NCBI GenBank assembly: GCA_001788395.1 | Contig: MGBT01000163.1 | Span: 5,173 to 54,152, forward strand | DNA: 48,980 nt | Reading direction: 5' to 3' | DNA from: Candidatus Rokubacteria bacterium GWA2_70_23 | GTDB taxonomy: Bacteria; Methylomirabilota; Methylomirabilia; Rokubacteriales; CSP1-6 | Part shown: positions 24,052-30,860 of the stretch, in pieces | Layout: every line of letters begins with the position of its first letter | How positions within the stretch are numbered: the stretch's first letter is position 1 | Notes under the pieces: generated by a model | Told to the model about the DNA's origin: nothing | The model's input: only the letters and a program-made list of their open reading frames with translations | Databases searched by the model: none | Made by a program: the position numbers and the translations under genes

Positions 24052-25170
24052 GCGAGCGTCGATCGTCTGGGGGGTCACTGTGCCCGGAATTGTGCCCGTG
24101 AGCCGGCGCGCTACGTCCTGGAGATCCCCGGGGCTCACGATGTGGTAGCGGTCGAACACGCTGCGCGTCTTGTGGCCGGTCACCGTCATAGCGACGCGCT
24201 CCGGAACACCAGCGTTGACCATGTTGCGGACCGCGCTCCGCCGCATGTCGTGGCGGAGCATCCCCGGCACGCCGGCCTTCCGGCACGCCGTAGCCCACGC
24301 TTTCTTGAAGTCACCGCGGCGTTCCCCGAGCACCGGGACGCGCCGCCGGCCAGGGTTCGGCTCGCGGGCGCCCCGGAGGTTGGGAAAAACCCAGGGGACG
24401 ATACGCTGCAGCTTACGCTGCAGCCCGTCAACTCTCGCGAGCTGCGCCGCAACGGTCACCTTGACATCCGGGGGCATGTACACGATGCGCCCCTCGTCGT
24501 TCTTCGTCGAGCCGGGATCGAGGGCCAGGGTCCCGCGCTCGAGGTCCACGCGTCTGCGCTCGAGCCCGAGCACCTCCTGTACGCGCCACCCGAACACGTA
24601 GCCGACCGTGACCGCCACCCGAAGGTCCTCCGGGAGGTGCCGGCAGACCGCCGTAAACTGCGCAACTTCGAGAAAGCCGCTCCGCGGTGCCGCCTCCTTG
24701 AGCTTTCGGATCACGGGGAGCCGGAGCAGCTTCCCGTTCTCGTAGGCGAGCCGTAGCATCTTGCTCAAGACGGCCAGCTCGCGGTTGATGGTACCGTTGG
24801 CCGCTTCATCCTTCTGACGGTGGGCAACGTACGCGGCTGCATCCGCACCGCCGATGCTTGCCAGCCGGCGCCCAGAAAAGAACTGGTCGAGGTGCTTGAG
24901 ACGCTTCTCTGCCTCGTCGGGATCACGCGAGCCCGTCGTCTCGTAGTGCTCGCGGAGATCTTTCGCCGCCTCGTCGTAGCGAACGCGGTCAGCGCGAGGC
25001 AGCACCGGCAAGCCCGCCGCGGCGCGCCCCTCGTGTGCCTTCAGAAACCGTTTTGCCTCCTGCGGTGGCGTGTCGCCATCCGACACGGCCCCTGTGCTCT
25101 CCCGGATCGGCCGACCGTTGAGGTAGAACTTGACCCACCAAACCCGTCCCCGCCGATAAAGCTGTCCCAT
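24034..25170 (-). CDS. int: Tyrosine-type site-specific integrase
   Basis: A 378-residue tyrosine recombinase. An N-terminal beta-rich arm-binding region (QLYRRGRVWWVKFYLNGRPIRES) precedes a SAM-like core-binding domain (~75-165). The catalytic domain has Arg I in FGWRVQEVLGL, the HxxR box in MLRHDMRRSAVRN, and the His and nucleophilic Tyr in VTGHKTRSVFDRYHI. It would catalyse integration and excision at the tRNA-Met 40-bp core. The ATG at 25170 follows GGGGAGA. Its 3' end points at attL, 31 bases from the tRNA, the usual place for such a gene. The ACTGTGCCC...TGTGCCC pair lies inside its last codons. Confidence 0.95.
   Translation of the reverse strand: MGQLYRRGRVWWVKFYLNGRPIRESTGAVSDGDTPPQEAKRFLKAHEGRAAAGLPVLPRADRVRYDEAAKDLREHYETTGSRDPDEAEKRLKHLDQFFSGRRLASIGGADAAAYVAHRQKDEAANGTINRELAVLSKMLRLAYENGKLLRLPVIRKLKEAAPRSGFLEVAQFTAVCRHLPEDLRVAVTVGYVFGWRVQEVLGLERRRVDLERGTLALDPGSTKNDEGRIVYMPPDVKVTVAAQLARVDGLQRKLQRIVPWVFPNLRGAREPNPGRRRVPVLGERRGDFKKAWATACRKAGVPGMLRHDMRRSAVRNMVNAGVPERVAMTVTGHKTRSVFDRYHIVSPGDLQDVARRLTGTIPGTVTPQTIDARLTRVP
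24077..24102 (+). repeat. Left copy of a 26-bp TGTGCCC-pair direct repeat
   Basis: ACTGTGCCC and TGTGCCCG occur here 12 bp apart inside the integrase 3' end, and again in the same orientation at 33061-33086 (21 of 26 bases match). Each copy is inside the element, 75-100 bp from its att core, so they may be integrase arm sites. Confidence 0.5.
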
Positions 25171-25205
25171 GGGTCTCCCCTTTCCGTGGGGCTCGCCCGG
25201 TGGCC

Positions 25206-25406
25206 CTACTTGAGCAGGTCGGTCACCTTGATCCGGAGCGCCTTCGCCAGCTTCTCGACGGTGCCAACGGTCGGGTCATGACGCCCGGTTTCGAGCCGGG
25301 CGAGATACCCCCGGCTGACGCCCGCCTTTGCCGCGAGCGACTCTTGGCTCAGTCCTCGCTGCTCACGAAGGGCCTTGATCCGTTTAGCGAGCCTCTCCAC
25401 GAGCAT
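25206..25406 (-). CDS. Cro/CI-type (XRE) helix-turn-helix repressor
   Basis: A 66-residue single-domain HTH_3 protein. The motif is GLSQESLAAKAGVSRGYLARLETGRHDPTV, seen as SQESLAAKAG (helix 2) and SRGYLARLE (recognition helix). It is the right size for a phage-type or toxin-antitoxin-type repressor and begins at ATG 25406 (GTG at 25400 is an alternative). A strong promoter with an inverted repeat between -35 and -10 lies immediately upstream, so it is probably autoregulated. It sits 35 bases before the integrase start in the same direction and may control integrase expression. Confidence 0.9.
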   Translation of the reverse strand: MLVERLAKRIKALREQRGLSQESLAAKAGVSRGYLARLETGRHDPTVGTVEKLAKALRIKVTDLLK

Positions 25407-25408
25407 GA

Positions 25409-25436
25409 TTGTTATCTATGAGTAACACTCTGTCAA
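25409..25436 (-). promoter_or_regulatory. Promoter with embedded operator for the XRE repressor
   Basis: On the minus strand TTGACA (25431-25436) and TAACAA (25409-25414) are 16 bases apart. The spacer holds a perfect inverted repeat, GAGT-GTT-ACTC (25420-25430), a natural operator for a dimeric HTH repressor. The -10 box is only two bases from the ATG, so the transcript would be leaderless. Confidence 0.6.
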
Positions 25437-25458
25437 GGGAAGACTTCCGTGTCTTCTT

Positions 25459-25890
25459 CTACGGTGCTGCGTCCTTCCACGCCCCGATGGCCCGGTCCAG
25501 GTCGTCCTTGTCGAAGAGCAGCTTGCGCAGCTCGCCCCCGCCCGGAAGTGGGACCCGCACTCGCGGAAGGACGCCGGCTGCTTCGAGGTCCCTTACGGTC
25601 CATGGGCTCACGCCAAGGTATGCGGATGCGGTCGGAAGGTCGAGCAGCCGGGGCGAGATCGGGCACAGCACGGGCACAGCCGCCTCGTAAGCCTTTAATC
25701 TGTCGGTAGCAGAAGAGAGAGCCGGGGCCTGCGGAGCCCGCGCGCTCCCGGAGGCTTGCGCCGTCCGCGGGCGGCCCGGTGGCCGGCGCAGTCGGGCAGA
25801 CGCGGCGGCCAACGCAAGTGCCACCCCGGACCCGGGGGTGATGATCCCCGGTCGGCCCGCGTCGTGTCCCGATCTCGGGGGGCGTGCCAT
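25459..25890 (-). CDS. Helix-turn-helix (excisionase-type, HTH_17) DNA-binding protein
   Basis: A 143-residue protein, if read from ATG 25890. Its C-terminal ~70 residues form an excisionase/MerR-like HTH: LLDLPTASAYLGVSPWTVRDLEAAGVLPRVRVPLP followed by a basic wing and FDKDDLDRAIGAWKDA, visible here as ASAYLGVSPWTVRDL. The N-terminal half is Ala/Arg/Pro-rich and has no recognisable domain. The chosen ATG is two bases after the stop of the upstream unknown gene, indicating an operon; the frame is open further upstream, so the start is uncertain. It may be the directionality factor for the integrase or a transcriptional regulator. Confidence 0.75.
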   Translation of the reverse strand: MARPPRSGHDAGRPGIITPGSGVALALAAASARLRRPPGRPRTAQASGSARAPQAPALSSATDRLKAYEAAVPVLCPISPRLLDLPTASAYLGVSPWTVRDLEAAGVLPRVRVPLPGGGELRKLLFDKDDLDRAIGAWKDAAP

Positions 25891-25892
25891 CC

Positions 25893-26372
25893 CTACGCTC
25901 GTGGCCCGGGAACATGACGGTGCAGCCTGGAACCGGACGACTGGGAGGGCGCGCCCATGTCTGTGCCTGTCTCGCCCGGCGAGATTGGCTCCTGGACCGC
26001 CGAAGTCGTTCCTGCACGTGCTCCACGGAGGCTCCTGGCCGCCTCCGGCGACAGGGGACGTCCTATCCGGCGCCTCCTTGCCTTGATGACTGCGGCCACC
26101 GGCTCGATGACCTTCGGGAGGAAGAGGGCGCGCATCTCTCGGTCCCCGGTCTGGTGCCGCCGAACGCCAGGAATCGCCCAGAGTCTCCGGAACAGCCGCG
26201 GCCGGTCGCAGTAGACCGCGAACTCCTGGCCTCCCGTCCACTCGATCTGACCGTAGCGCCCCGGGATCGCCGGGAAGCCTTCGGTATCCGCGCGCACGCG
26301 CAAGCAATGCGGCTCGGCGATGGCCCGAAGCTCGGCGAAGGCGCCCCGTTGCTCAGTAGTCCGCTTGCCCAT
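25893..26372 (-). CDS. Element-borne protein of unknown function
   Basis: A 159-residue basic protein that I cannot assign to a named family. The first ~95 residues look well conserved in character (GRYGQIEWTGGQEFAVYCDRP and LWAIPGVRRHQTGDREMRALF) with evenly spaced Trp/Tyr and Arg; after that it becomes Arg/Pro/Ser-rich and low in complexity. The ATG at 26372 begins MGKRTTEQRGAFAELRAIAEPHC. It lies between the prim-pol gene and the HTH gene, both in the same direction, so a role in replication or regulation of the element is likely by position only. Confidence 0.65.
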   Translation of the reverse strand: MGKRTTEQRGAFAELRAIAEPHCLRVRADTEGFPAIPGRYGQIEWTGGQEFAVYCDRPRLFRRLWAIPGVRRHQTGDREMRALFLPKVIEPVAAVIKARRRRIGRPLSPEAARSLRGARAGTTSAVQEPISPGETGTDMGAPSQSSGSRLHRHVPGPRA

Positions 26373-26443
26373 TCGCTGTCTGGCCGAACACCGTGGGTAT
26401 GGGCGCTCCGAGAGTCCGGACGGCCCGTGCTTGGTCATGACCA

Positions 26444-26537
26444 TGGACACCCCTACGGGGTGATGACCAGGGTGTCCAAGGTCCAACCGTCCAAGGCTGG
26501 ACAGGCTGGACACGGTTGGACATTGAGCGCATGTCCA
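26444..26537. repeat. Cluster of eight TGGAC/GTCCA motifs next to the prim-pol gene
   Basis: TGGAC occurs at 26444, 26498, 26507 and 26517, and GTCCA at 26474, 26481, 26489 and 26533. The arrangement includes an imperfect inverted repeat (CCAACCGTCCA versus TGGACACGGTTGG). Such a density in ~95 bp is far above chance. It is the only sizeable gap downstream of the prim-pol stop and could be an iteron-type origin, an operator or a decayed coding repeat. Confidence 0.6.
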
Positions 26538-26558
26538 AGGTGGAAATCTGAGCACGCA

Positions 26559-28430
26559 TTAGCTTTTCACCGCGTAGAGCTTGGCCTGCTTGGACACGGT
26601 GCCCGTGACCAAGATGCGCTCGCCGTCGAGCAGGCGGTCCAGTGCTCTCCGGACGGTCTTATCACTGCGCTTGACAGCGGCGGCGAGGGCCTTGACGGAG
26701 ACGCCAGGGGCTCCCGTGAGCGCCTCGGTCGGTGGCAGGGAGCCGAGCGCCTGGAACACGAGATCATCGGCCTCGGCGATGTCGGGCTCGCCCTCGGCGA
26801 CCAGGCGCACGCAGTCCGGCGCCCAGAGCGGGCCCTCCGCGTCGATGCGGAGGCGAAAGGCGGGCTGAGGCGGGTTATCCTTGCTCTGGGCCTCGACACG
26901 CACCACACCTTGTTTGCGCCCGACCGGCTCGAAAAAGAGGCTGTTCTCGCCCCATGCACCGAGCACGTGGGAGCCGCTGATTTCCTGACTCCCGCGGCCG
27001 ACGCGGAACCCCTGCACCTTGCGGTAGTGGGCGACGATGCGAAACACGACGCCGTAGCGGCGTCGGAGAGCATCGAGGATCGCCAGGAGCGCGCCGGCCT
27101 CGGCGGCCTTGTTTAGATCGCGGAGCGTCACCTTCCTGAGCACGTCCACGTAGCACACGGCCGGCTCAAATTCGAGGATTGCGACCTCGAGGCGCGCGAC
27201 CATGGCCGGGTCGTCGAATGTGAACCCTTCCCACACGCTGACGCGGAGCCAGGCGTCGAGCTCGGCGCGGAGGTCCGCGTGGTCCGGGTCGTAGCCGTGG
27301 CCACGGAGGAGCGCCCGGAGTCGGCGGTGCGTGCGTCGAGGTGGGTCTTCCTCCTCGACCACGAGCACGCGCTGGCGCTCGCGCACGGCGAACCGGCCGC
27401 ACACCGGCAGACCGAGCGCAAGGCACACGGCTTCCTCGAGCGCGTAGTACGTCTTGCCGACCTTCTCCTCGCCGGAGAGCCAGCCCCCGCCGTCGTCGGA
27501 GAGGATCCCCTCCACGAGCGGCCGGGGCGCCGCGAACGATTGCGCCAGGAACTGTCCGGCGCCGATCCCGAGCGGCGTCACGGGGCCTGCGGGGCCGTCC
27601 GCGCTCGGCTCAGCCGCGCGGCGATCCTTCTCGGCGAGGTCCTGGACGATCCGCCGGGCCTCGGCGGCGGGGAAGGCTGGCGTGGAGCGCACCGAGTAGC
27701 CGATCAGGATTTGCTCCACCTCAGCCGGCGGTAGACCCTTCCCGAGATAGTGTCCGGCGATCCGCGTGGCGACCGCGTGCCGCTCGCCCTCCGGGGCCCC
27801 GGTCAGGAGTGCGGTCCAATCCGTCGCCTCCGTCGTCGGCCCGCCATTCGGCGAGGGCGTCGGCCGGGCGAGCATGACGAGCATCCACGCCGGCACCGGG
27901 GCGAGCGGCGTCTCGAACAGTGCGCGATCCGCGTCGTCCGAGTAGCGCCGGCCGCTCGCGTGGCGCGCGGGCGGGATCAGCACATAGCCGCCGACGCCGC
28001 GGGTGTCGAGCCCGGGGCCGAGTTTGCCTGTGCTATTGCCGAGCGGAGGCGTCGGCATGTCGAAGTGGTGGTGGGTGCCGCCGCCCCCAGTGTGCACGAG
28101 CGGCGTCAGCGGGAGCGCGCCGTGCTGGCGCTCGAGCTCGGCGAGCGTCTCGTCACCGCCGTGGCGGGGGTCAACGTCGAGCACGAGGCGCGTCTCGGTG
28201 GGCGTCCCGATATTCGCGTCGGGCTCCTGCCCCCACCACGCGCGGATCGTAGCCTCGTCGGTTGTCGCGTCCTTGAACCCGTTGAGCGCGAGCCGGCCCA
28301 CGGGATGCTTGCCGATGTTCTCGCATCCTGCGAGCCCGCACTGGCAGTCGCCGCCGGTCACGCCCCAGACCGGGAACACCGACACGCCGCGGCCCGCGTA
28401 CTCGAGCGCGGCGGTGAGCATCTCGCTCAC
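26559..28430 (-). CDS. Bifunctional primase-polymerase / RepA-type AAA ATPase
   Basis: A 623-residue replication protein. The N-terminal ~190 residues are a Prim-Pol domain (YAGRGVSVFPVWG, ENIGKHPVG, LVLDVDPRHGGD with the catalytic acidic pair, THHHFD and GPGLDTRGVGGYVLIPP). After a PriCT-like linker, residues ~300-540 are a hexameric RepA/AAA_25-type ATPase with Walker A LSGEEKVGKTYYALE and a VLVVEEEDPP strand. A C-terminal winged-helix-like segment (VSVKALAAAVKRSDKTVRRALDRL) ends the protein. It would prime and unwind DNA for autonomous replication of the excised element. The GTG at 28430 is chosen because GAGGAG lies eight bases upstream and the start overlaps the preceding small gene's stop. 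Confidence 0.9.
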   Translation of the reverse strand: MSEMLTAALEYAGRGVSVFPVWGVTGGDCQCGLAGCENIGKHPVGRLALNGFKDATTDEATIRAWWGQEPDANIGTPTETRLVLDVDPRHGGDETLAELERQHGALPLTPLVHTGGGGTHHHFDMPTPPLGNSTGKLGPGLDTRGVGGYVLIPPARHASGRRYSDDADRALFETPLAPVPAWMLVMLARPTPSPNGGPTTEATDWTALLTGAPEGERHAVATRIAGHYLGKGLPPAEVEQILIGYSVRSTPAFPAAEARRIVQDLAEKDRRAAEPSADGPAGPVTPLGIGAGQFLAQSFAAPRPLVEGILSDDGGGWLSGEEKVGKTYYALEEAVCLALGLPVCGRFAVRERQRVLVVEEEDPPRRTHRRLRALLRGHGYDPDHADLRAELDAWLRVSVWEGFTFDDPAMVARLEVAILEFEPAVCYVDVLRKVTLRDLNKAAEAGALLAILDALRRRYGVVFRIVAHYRKVQGFRVGRGSQEISGSHVLGAWGENSLFFEPVGRKQGVVRVEAQSKDNPPQPAFRLRIDAEGPLWAPDCVRLVAEGEPDIAEADDLVFQALGSLPPTEALTGAPGVSVKALAAAVKRSDKTVRRALDRLLDGERILVTGTVSKQAKLYAVKS

Positions 28431-28585
28431 GCGCTGGTCTCCTCGAAGACGAGGAGCGCGTCGATCCAGAGTGAAAGCCGTCGCGACCACGGCGAAGCGT
28501 GAGCATCGAGCGCCGCCTCGATCACGCCCCGAGCAGCCTGGGCCGCTCTTGCGCGAGCGATCCGACCCGATGTAAGGTTCCGCAT
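28427..28585 (-). CDS. 52-residue small protein translationally coupled to prim-pol
   Basis: An ATG frame of 53 codons with GGAG six bases upstream; its TGA overlaps the prim-pol GTG (GTGA). The sequence is amphipathic and Ala/Arg-rich (SGRIARARAAQAARGVIEAALDAH) and ends LSLWIDALLVFEETSA, consistent with two helices. I do not recognise the family. The tight coupling and exact fit of the 140-bp space between the excisionase-like gene and prim-pol argue that it is a real gene, possibly a replication accessory or copy-control protein. Confidence 0.65.
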   Translation of the reverse strand: MRNLTSGRIARARAAQAARGVIEAALDAHASPWSRRLSLWIDALLVFEETSA

Positions 28586-28642
28586 CCCGTTCTCCACGCG
28601 CCGTGGGCCATGGCCGGTGAGCCGCCCCGGCGCGTTCTTGTT

Positions 28643-28873
28643 TCAGGCCGACACAGGATTCGGGCGACCAGCTTTCTTCGATCGCACCCGCTGTGCACGG
28701 TCACGCTGACGTCGCAACTGCTCGACGGCTCCCGGCTCGAATAGCCGTCGGCCGGTGGCTGTCCGCATGGCCACGGGCAACGTGCCGTTGTCCGCAAGCT
28801 GGCGTACGCGAAAAGTCGAGACGCGCAACACGAGGGCCGCCTGGCCGGTTTCGAGAAGTGCGCTCTCCATCAT
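28643..28873 (-). CDS. AlpA/excisionase-like helix-turn-helix protein
   Basis: A 76-residue MerR-like winged helix protein: ETGQAALVLRVSTFRVRQLADNGTLPVAMR followed by RRLFEPGAVEQLRRQRD, seen as the ALVLRVSTFRVRQLADNG recognition unit and the GRRLFEP wing. It resembles AlpA and phage excisionases, which bind att arms or activate island genes. The ATG at 28873 follows GGGAGGG. It is the first gene of the leftward prim-pol operon, and a tandem 9-bp repeat (28919-28936) lies just upstream, a plausible binding site for this protein or the XRE repressor. In Gram-negative phage satellites an AlpA-like gene commonly precedes the primase gene. Confidence 0.85.
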   Translation of the reverse strand: MMESALLETGQAALVLRVSTFRVRQLADNGTLPVAMRTATGRRLFEPGAVEQLRRQRDRAQRVRSKKAGRPNPVSA

Positions 28874-28918
28874 GATCACCCTCCCTCTTTCTTCTCTTGG
28901 GTAGCGCATGGTAGAGTG

Positions 28919-28936
28919 GTGCGACAAGTGCGATAA
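28919..28936. promoter_or_regulatory. Tandem 9-bp repeat in the divergent regulatory region
   Basis: GTGCGACAA and GTGCGATAA follow each other directly in the 135-bp gap between the leftward AlpA-like operon and the rightward 317-residue gene. Two abutting near-identical 9-mers suggest an operator. On the minus strand the region also offers TTGTCG as a weak -35 for the AlpA-like gene. Confidence 0.45.
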
Positions 28937-29008
28937 AGTCCTGGGGGGCTTTCGCGCGGGTCAGGTGGGGCCTCGGGCGCCAGCCGCAGCGAGACTGAGA
29001 GGGCGGAT

Positions 29009-29962
29009 GTGGACGTAGCGCCAAAGACCGATAGCGACACGCGGAGTCTCCTCGATCTCCTCCGCCGGCTGGTCGCTTCGGTGCAGTGCGTCGACGGGGG
29101 AGGCGCGCGGCCCCTTCCCCAAATCGAAACCTTGTCCGCGGGAGCCCTGGGGAGGCTCCTGCATCACCAGGACCCGCGCGTTAAGAAGCTTGCTGAGGAC
29201 GAGCGCTCACGCCGAGCGAACCTGCGGCGGGGGCTGGCGAGATTCGATCGCATCACCGCTGCCTGGGCCCTGCGGCACTCACCGGCGCTCGCGGAGTGCA
29301 AGGCGGTGCTCGCCGCCCTTCCCCTGAACGACGCGGTGAAGGCGCGTATCTCCCGCTTACTTCGTCGCGCCCCCGTCCGTCGCTTCCGCGAGAGTCCAGA
29401 GGCCCCAGAGGCGGCCAAGCTCGTGCGCGAGATCCTCCGGGCGGCCCCAGCGTTTCACGATCTCCTCGAACTGCTCCCGCGGGCCGAAGAGTCTCAGCGA
29501 CTACCTCCGGGCACGGCGAATGCTCTCGCCGAAGCTCGAACCACTGCCGACGGTTTCTTTGGCGCCGTCGCACGGTTCTCCTGGGAGCTTGAACTTGAAC
29601 GGCTCGACCCCGAGATTCGCGGGTACATGGGCCGCCCGAGCGCGGCCCGCTGGACGAAGCTCGAGGATGCCATCGCCGCTGAGATCAGGCTAGAAAGTCC
29701 TCGACGGGTCTGGCCGATGGTTGCCGACTTACTTCGCCCATTGATCGAAGCGAGCGGGGACAAGATTCACACTGACGCGGTCCATATTCGACACCGCGTG
29801 GTTCGCCTCCATCGTCGTCAACGCCGAAAAGGGATCGATGAGGACCAAGCCACGATCGCATTGGCGGAATTCCTCGAATCCACTGAGATGAGTGACGAGC
29901 TGTGGGCCAAGATGAGGGCTACGCCCCAGGACGTCGCACGGAGACGAGTCAATGAAGGCTAG
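29009..29962 (+). CDS. Element-borne 317-residue protein of unknown function
   Basis: A GTG-start (GAGAGGG upstream) helical, Arg- and Leu-rich soluble protein that I cannot assign to a family. It has repeated Arg/Glu-rich helices (DERSRRANLRRGLARFDRI, LLELLPRAEESQR) and a C-terminal EDQATIALAEFLESTEMSDELWAKM. No catalytic motif, membrane segment or signal peptide is evident. Its last 11 bases overlap the hicB start, so it is probably transcribed with the toxin-antitoxin pair. As first gene of the rightward, accessory arm of the element it would be a candidate for an anti-phage or interference function, but only by position. Confidence 0.75.
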   Translation: MDVAPKTDSDTRSLLDLLRRLVASVQCVDGGGARPLPQIETLSAGALGRLLHHQDPRVKKLAEDERSRRANLRRGLARFDRITAAWALRHSPALAECKAVLAALPLNDAVKARISRLLRRAPVRRFRESPEAPEAAKLVREILRAAPAFHDLLELLPRAEESQRLPPGTANALAEARTTADGFFGAVARFSWELELERLDPEIRGYMGRPSAARWTKLEDAIAAEIRLESPRRVWPMVADLLRPLIEASGDKIHTDAVHIRHRVVRLHRRQRRKGIDEDQATIALAEFLESTEMSDELWAKMRATPQDVARRRVNEG

Positions 29963-30158
29963 GCTCACGATGGAATATTGGCGCGACGGGGCGTGGTGGG
30001 TCGGCCAGCTCCGCGAAGTGCCCGGCGTCTTCAGCCAGGGGAAGACCCTCGCCGAGCTGGATGCGAACCTCCGCGACGCCTACCGGCTTGTACTGAAGGA
30101 CCGGCAGCCCGTTCGGCGCCGGGGGGTCCGCCGAAGGCCCCTCGCGCTCGCCGTGTGA
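29952..30158 (+). CDS. hicB: HicB-family antitoxin
   Basis: A 68-residue protein with the partial RNase-H-like fold of HicB: MEYWRDGAWWVGQLREVPGVFSQGKTLAELDANLRDAYRLVL, visible as WWVGQLREVPGVFSQGKT and ELDANLRDAY. The C-terminus is short and Arg-rich, without an added HTH or ribbon domain. It neutralises the HicA mRNA interferase. Its start overlaps the upstream unknown gene and its stop overlaps hicA (GTG TGA), giving the antitoxin-first order. The upstream 317-codon gene in the same transcript is unusual for a hic locus. Confidence 0.9.
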   Translation: MKARLTMEYWRDGAWWVGQLREVPGVFSQGKTLAELDANLRDAYRLVLKDRQPVRRRGVRRRPLALAV

Positions 30159-30337
30159 AACGTGCAGCGCTCCTGCGCGAGCTGGGGGACGCCGGCTGCG
30201 TGCTCAAGCGCCACGGGAAGCGCCATGATCTCTACACCAACCCTCACAACGGACGGAGTGCGCCGGTCCCCCGGCACACCGAAATCGCCAACACACTCTG
30301 TGAGGTGATCCGCAAGCAGCTCGGGATCTCAGTCTGA
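30155..30337 (+). CDS. hicA: HicA-family mRNA interferase toxin
   Basis: A 60-residue double-stranded-RNA-binding-fold toxin: KRAALLRELGDAGCVLKRHGKRHDLY with the catalytic His in GKRHDLY, then SAPVPRHTEIANTLCEVIRKQLGIS, including the conserved PVPRH. It degrades mRNA when free of HicB. The GTG at 30155 overlaps the hicB stop, so the frame read upstream of this is not coding. On a mobile element the pair would serve maintenance (post-segregational killing) or phage defence. Confidence 0.9.
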   Translation: MKRAALLRELGDAGCVLKRHGKRHDLYTNPHNGRSAPVPRHTEIANTLCEVIRKQLGISV

Positions 30338-30347
30338 GGGGTGCCAG

Positions 30348-30398
30348 ATGAAGCGACTGCTCGCTTGCATCTTGCTGGTCGCCACCGTCAGCGCCTGA
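30348..30398 (+). CDS. 16-codon signal-peptide-like ORF with ideal ribosome binding site
   Basis: ATG at 30348 has GAGGGG six bases upstream and encodes MKRLLACILLVATVSA followed by TGA. This is a textbook signal peptide including an Ala-x-Ala-like end, but nothing follows it in frame. It is either a translated leader for the membrane protein starting at 30422, or the preserved head of a secreted protein whose body was lost. Confidence 0.4.
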   Translation: MKRLLACILLVATVSA

Positions 30399-30421
30399 GA
30401 CAGCCACAGGCATATCGCCGC

Positions 30422-30799
30422 GTGATTAGGCTGCTCGGGATTGCCTGCGGGATCTGGCTAGGCTGGCACTGGGCGACCGGCGGTGGCTATACGCTGGCAA
30501 TAGGGATCATCGCCACGGTCGTCCTCTCGTTAGGCAATCTCATGATCGCCCGGCGTGAATGGAAGATTCGACCCGGGCGAGTTGCGATCGAGGCCATCGA
30601 GAAGGCGTTCGTGTCTCCTGACGTGGGGGAGGTTGATCAAGTCCTTACCGACCTCGCTGAGATGCGTGCGACTGGAAGACCCACGGGCCGCGTCATCTGG
30701 CGCTATTTGGCGGTCACCGCGGTACAGAACGCCCTGACTCTCGTGGTTGCCGGTGGTATCGCGAGCGGTGTTTCGACGTTGGTAGCCGGGACCAGATGA
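30422..30799 (+). CDS. Small membrane protein of unknown function
   Basis: A 125-residue protein (from GTG 30422) with two N-terminal hydrophobic helices (LLGIACGIWLGWHWATGGG and YTLAIGIIATVVLSLGNLMI), a central charged region (RREWKIRPGRVAIEAIEKAF) and a C-terminal hydrophobic segment (TAVQNALTLVVAGGIASGV). The frame is open back to 30341, adding 27 polar residues, but the good ribosome site there serves a different frame (the 16-codon ORF). No family recognised. It lies directly after hicA. Confidence 0.6.
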   Translation: MIRLLGIACGIWLGWHWATGGGYTLAIGIIATVVLSLGNLMIARREWKIRPGRVAIEAIEKAFVSPDVGEVDQVLTDLAEMRATGRPTGRVIWRYLAVTAVQNALTLVVAGGIASGVSTLVAGTR

Positions 30800-30860
30800 C
30801 CAAGGCGCTGACGTGCCCTCCCGCGCCAGCGAGAGAAAGCGACACCAAGGGCGTGACACG

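Noticed and set aside
25891-26307. N-terminal extension of the HTH_17 gene to a 282-residue protein
   Set aside because: The extension overlaps the upstream unknown gene almost completely, and the ATG at 25890 directly after that gene's stop is the more natural start.
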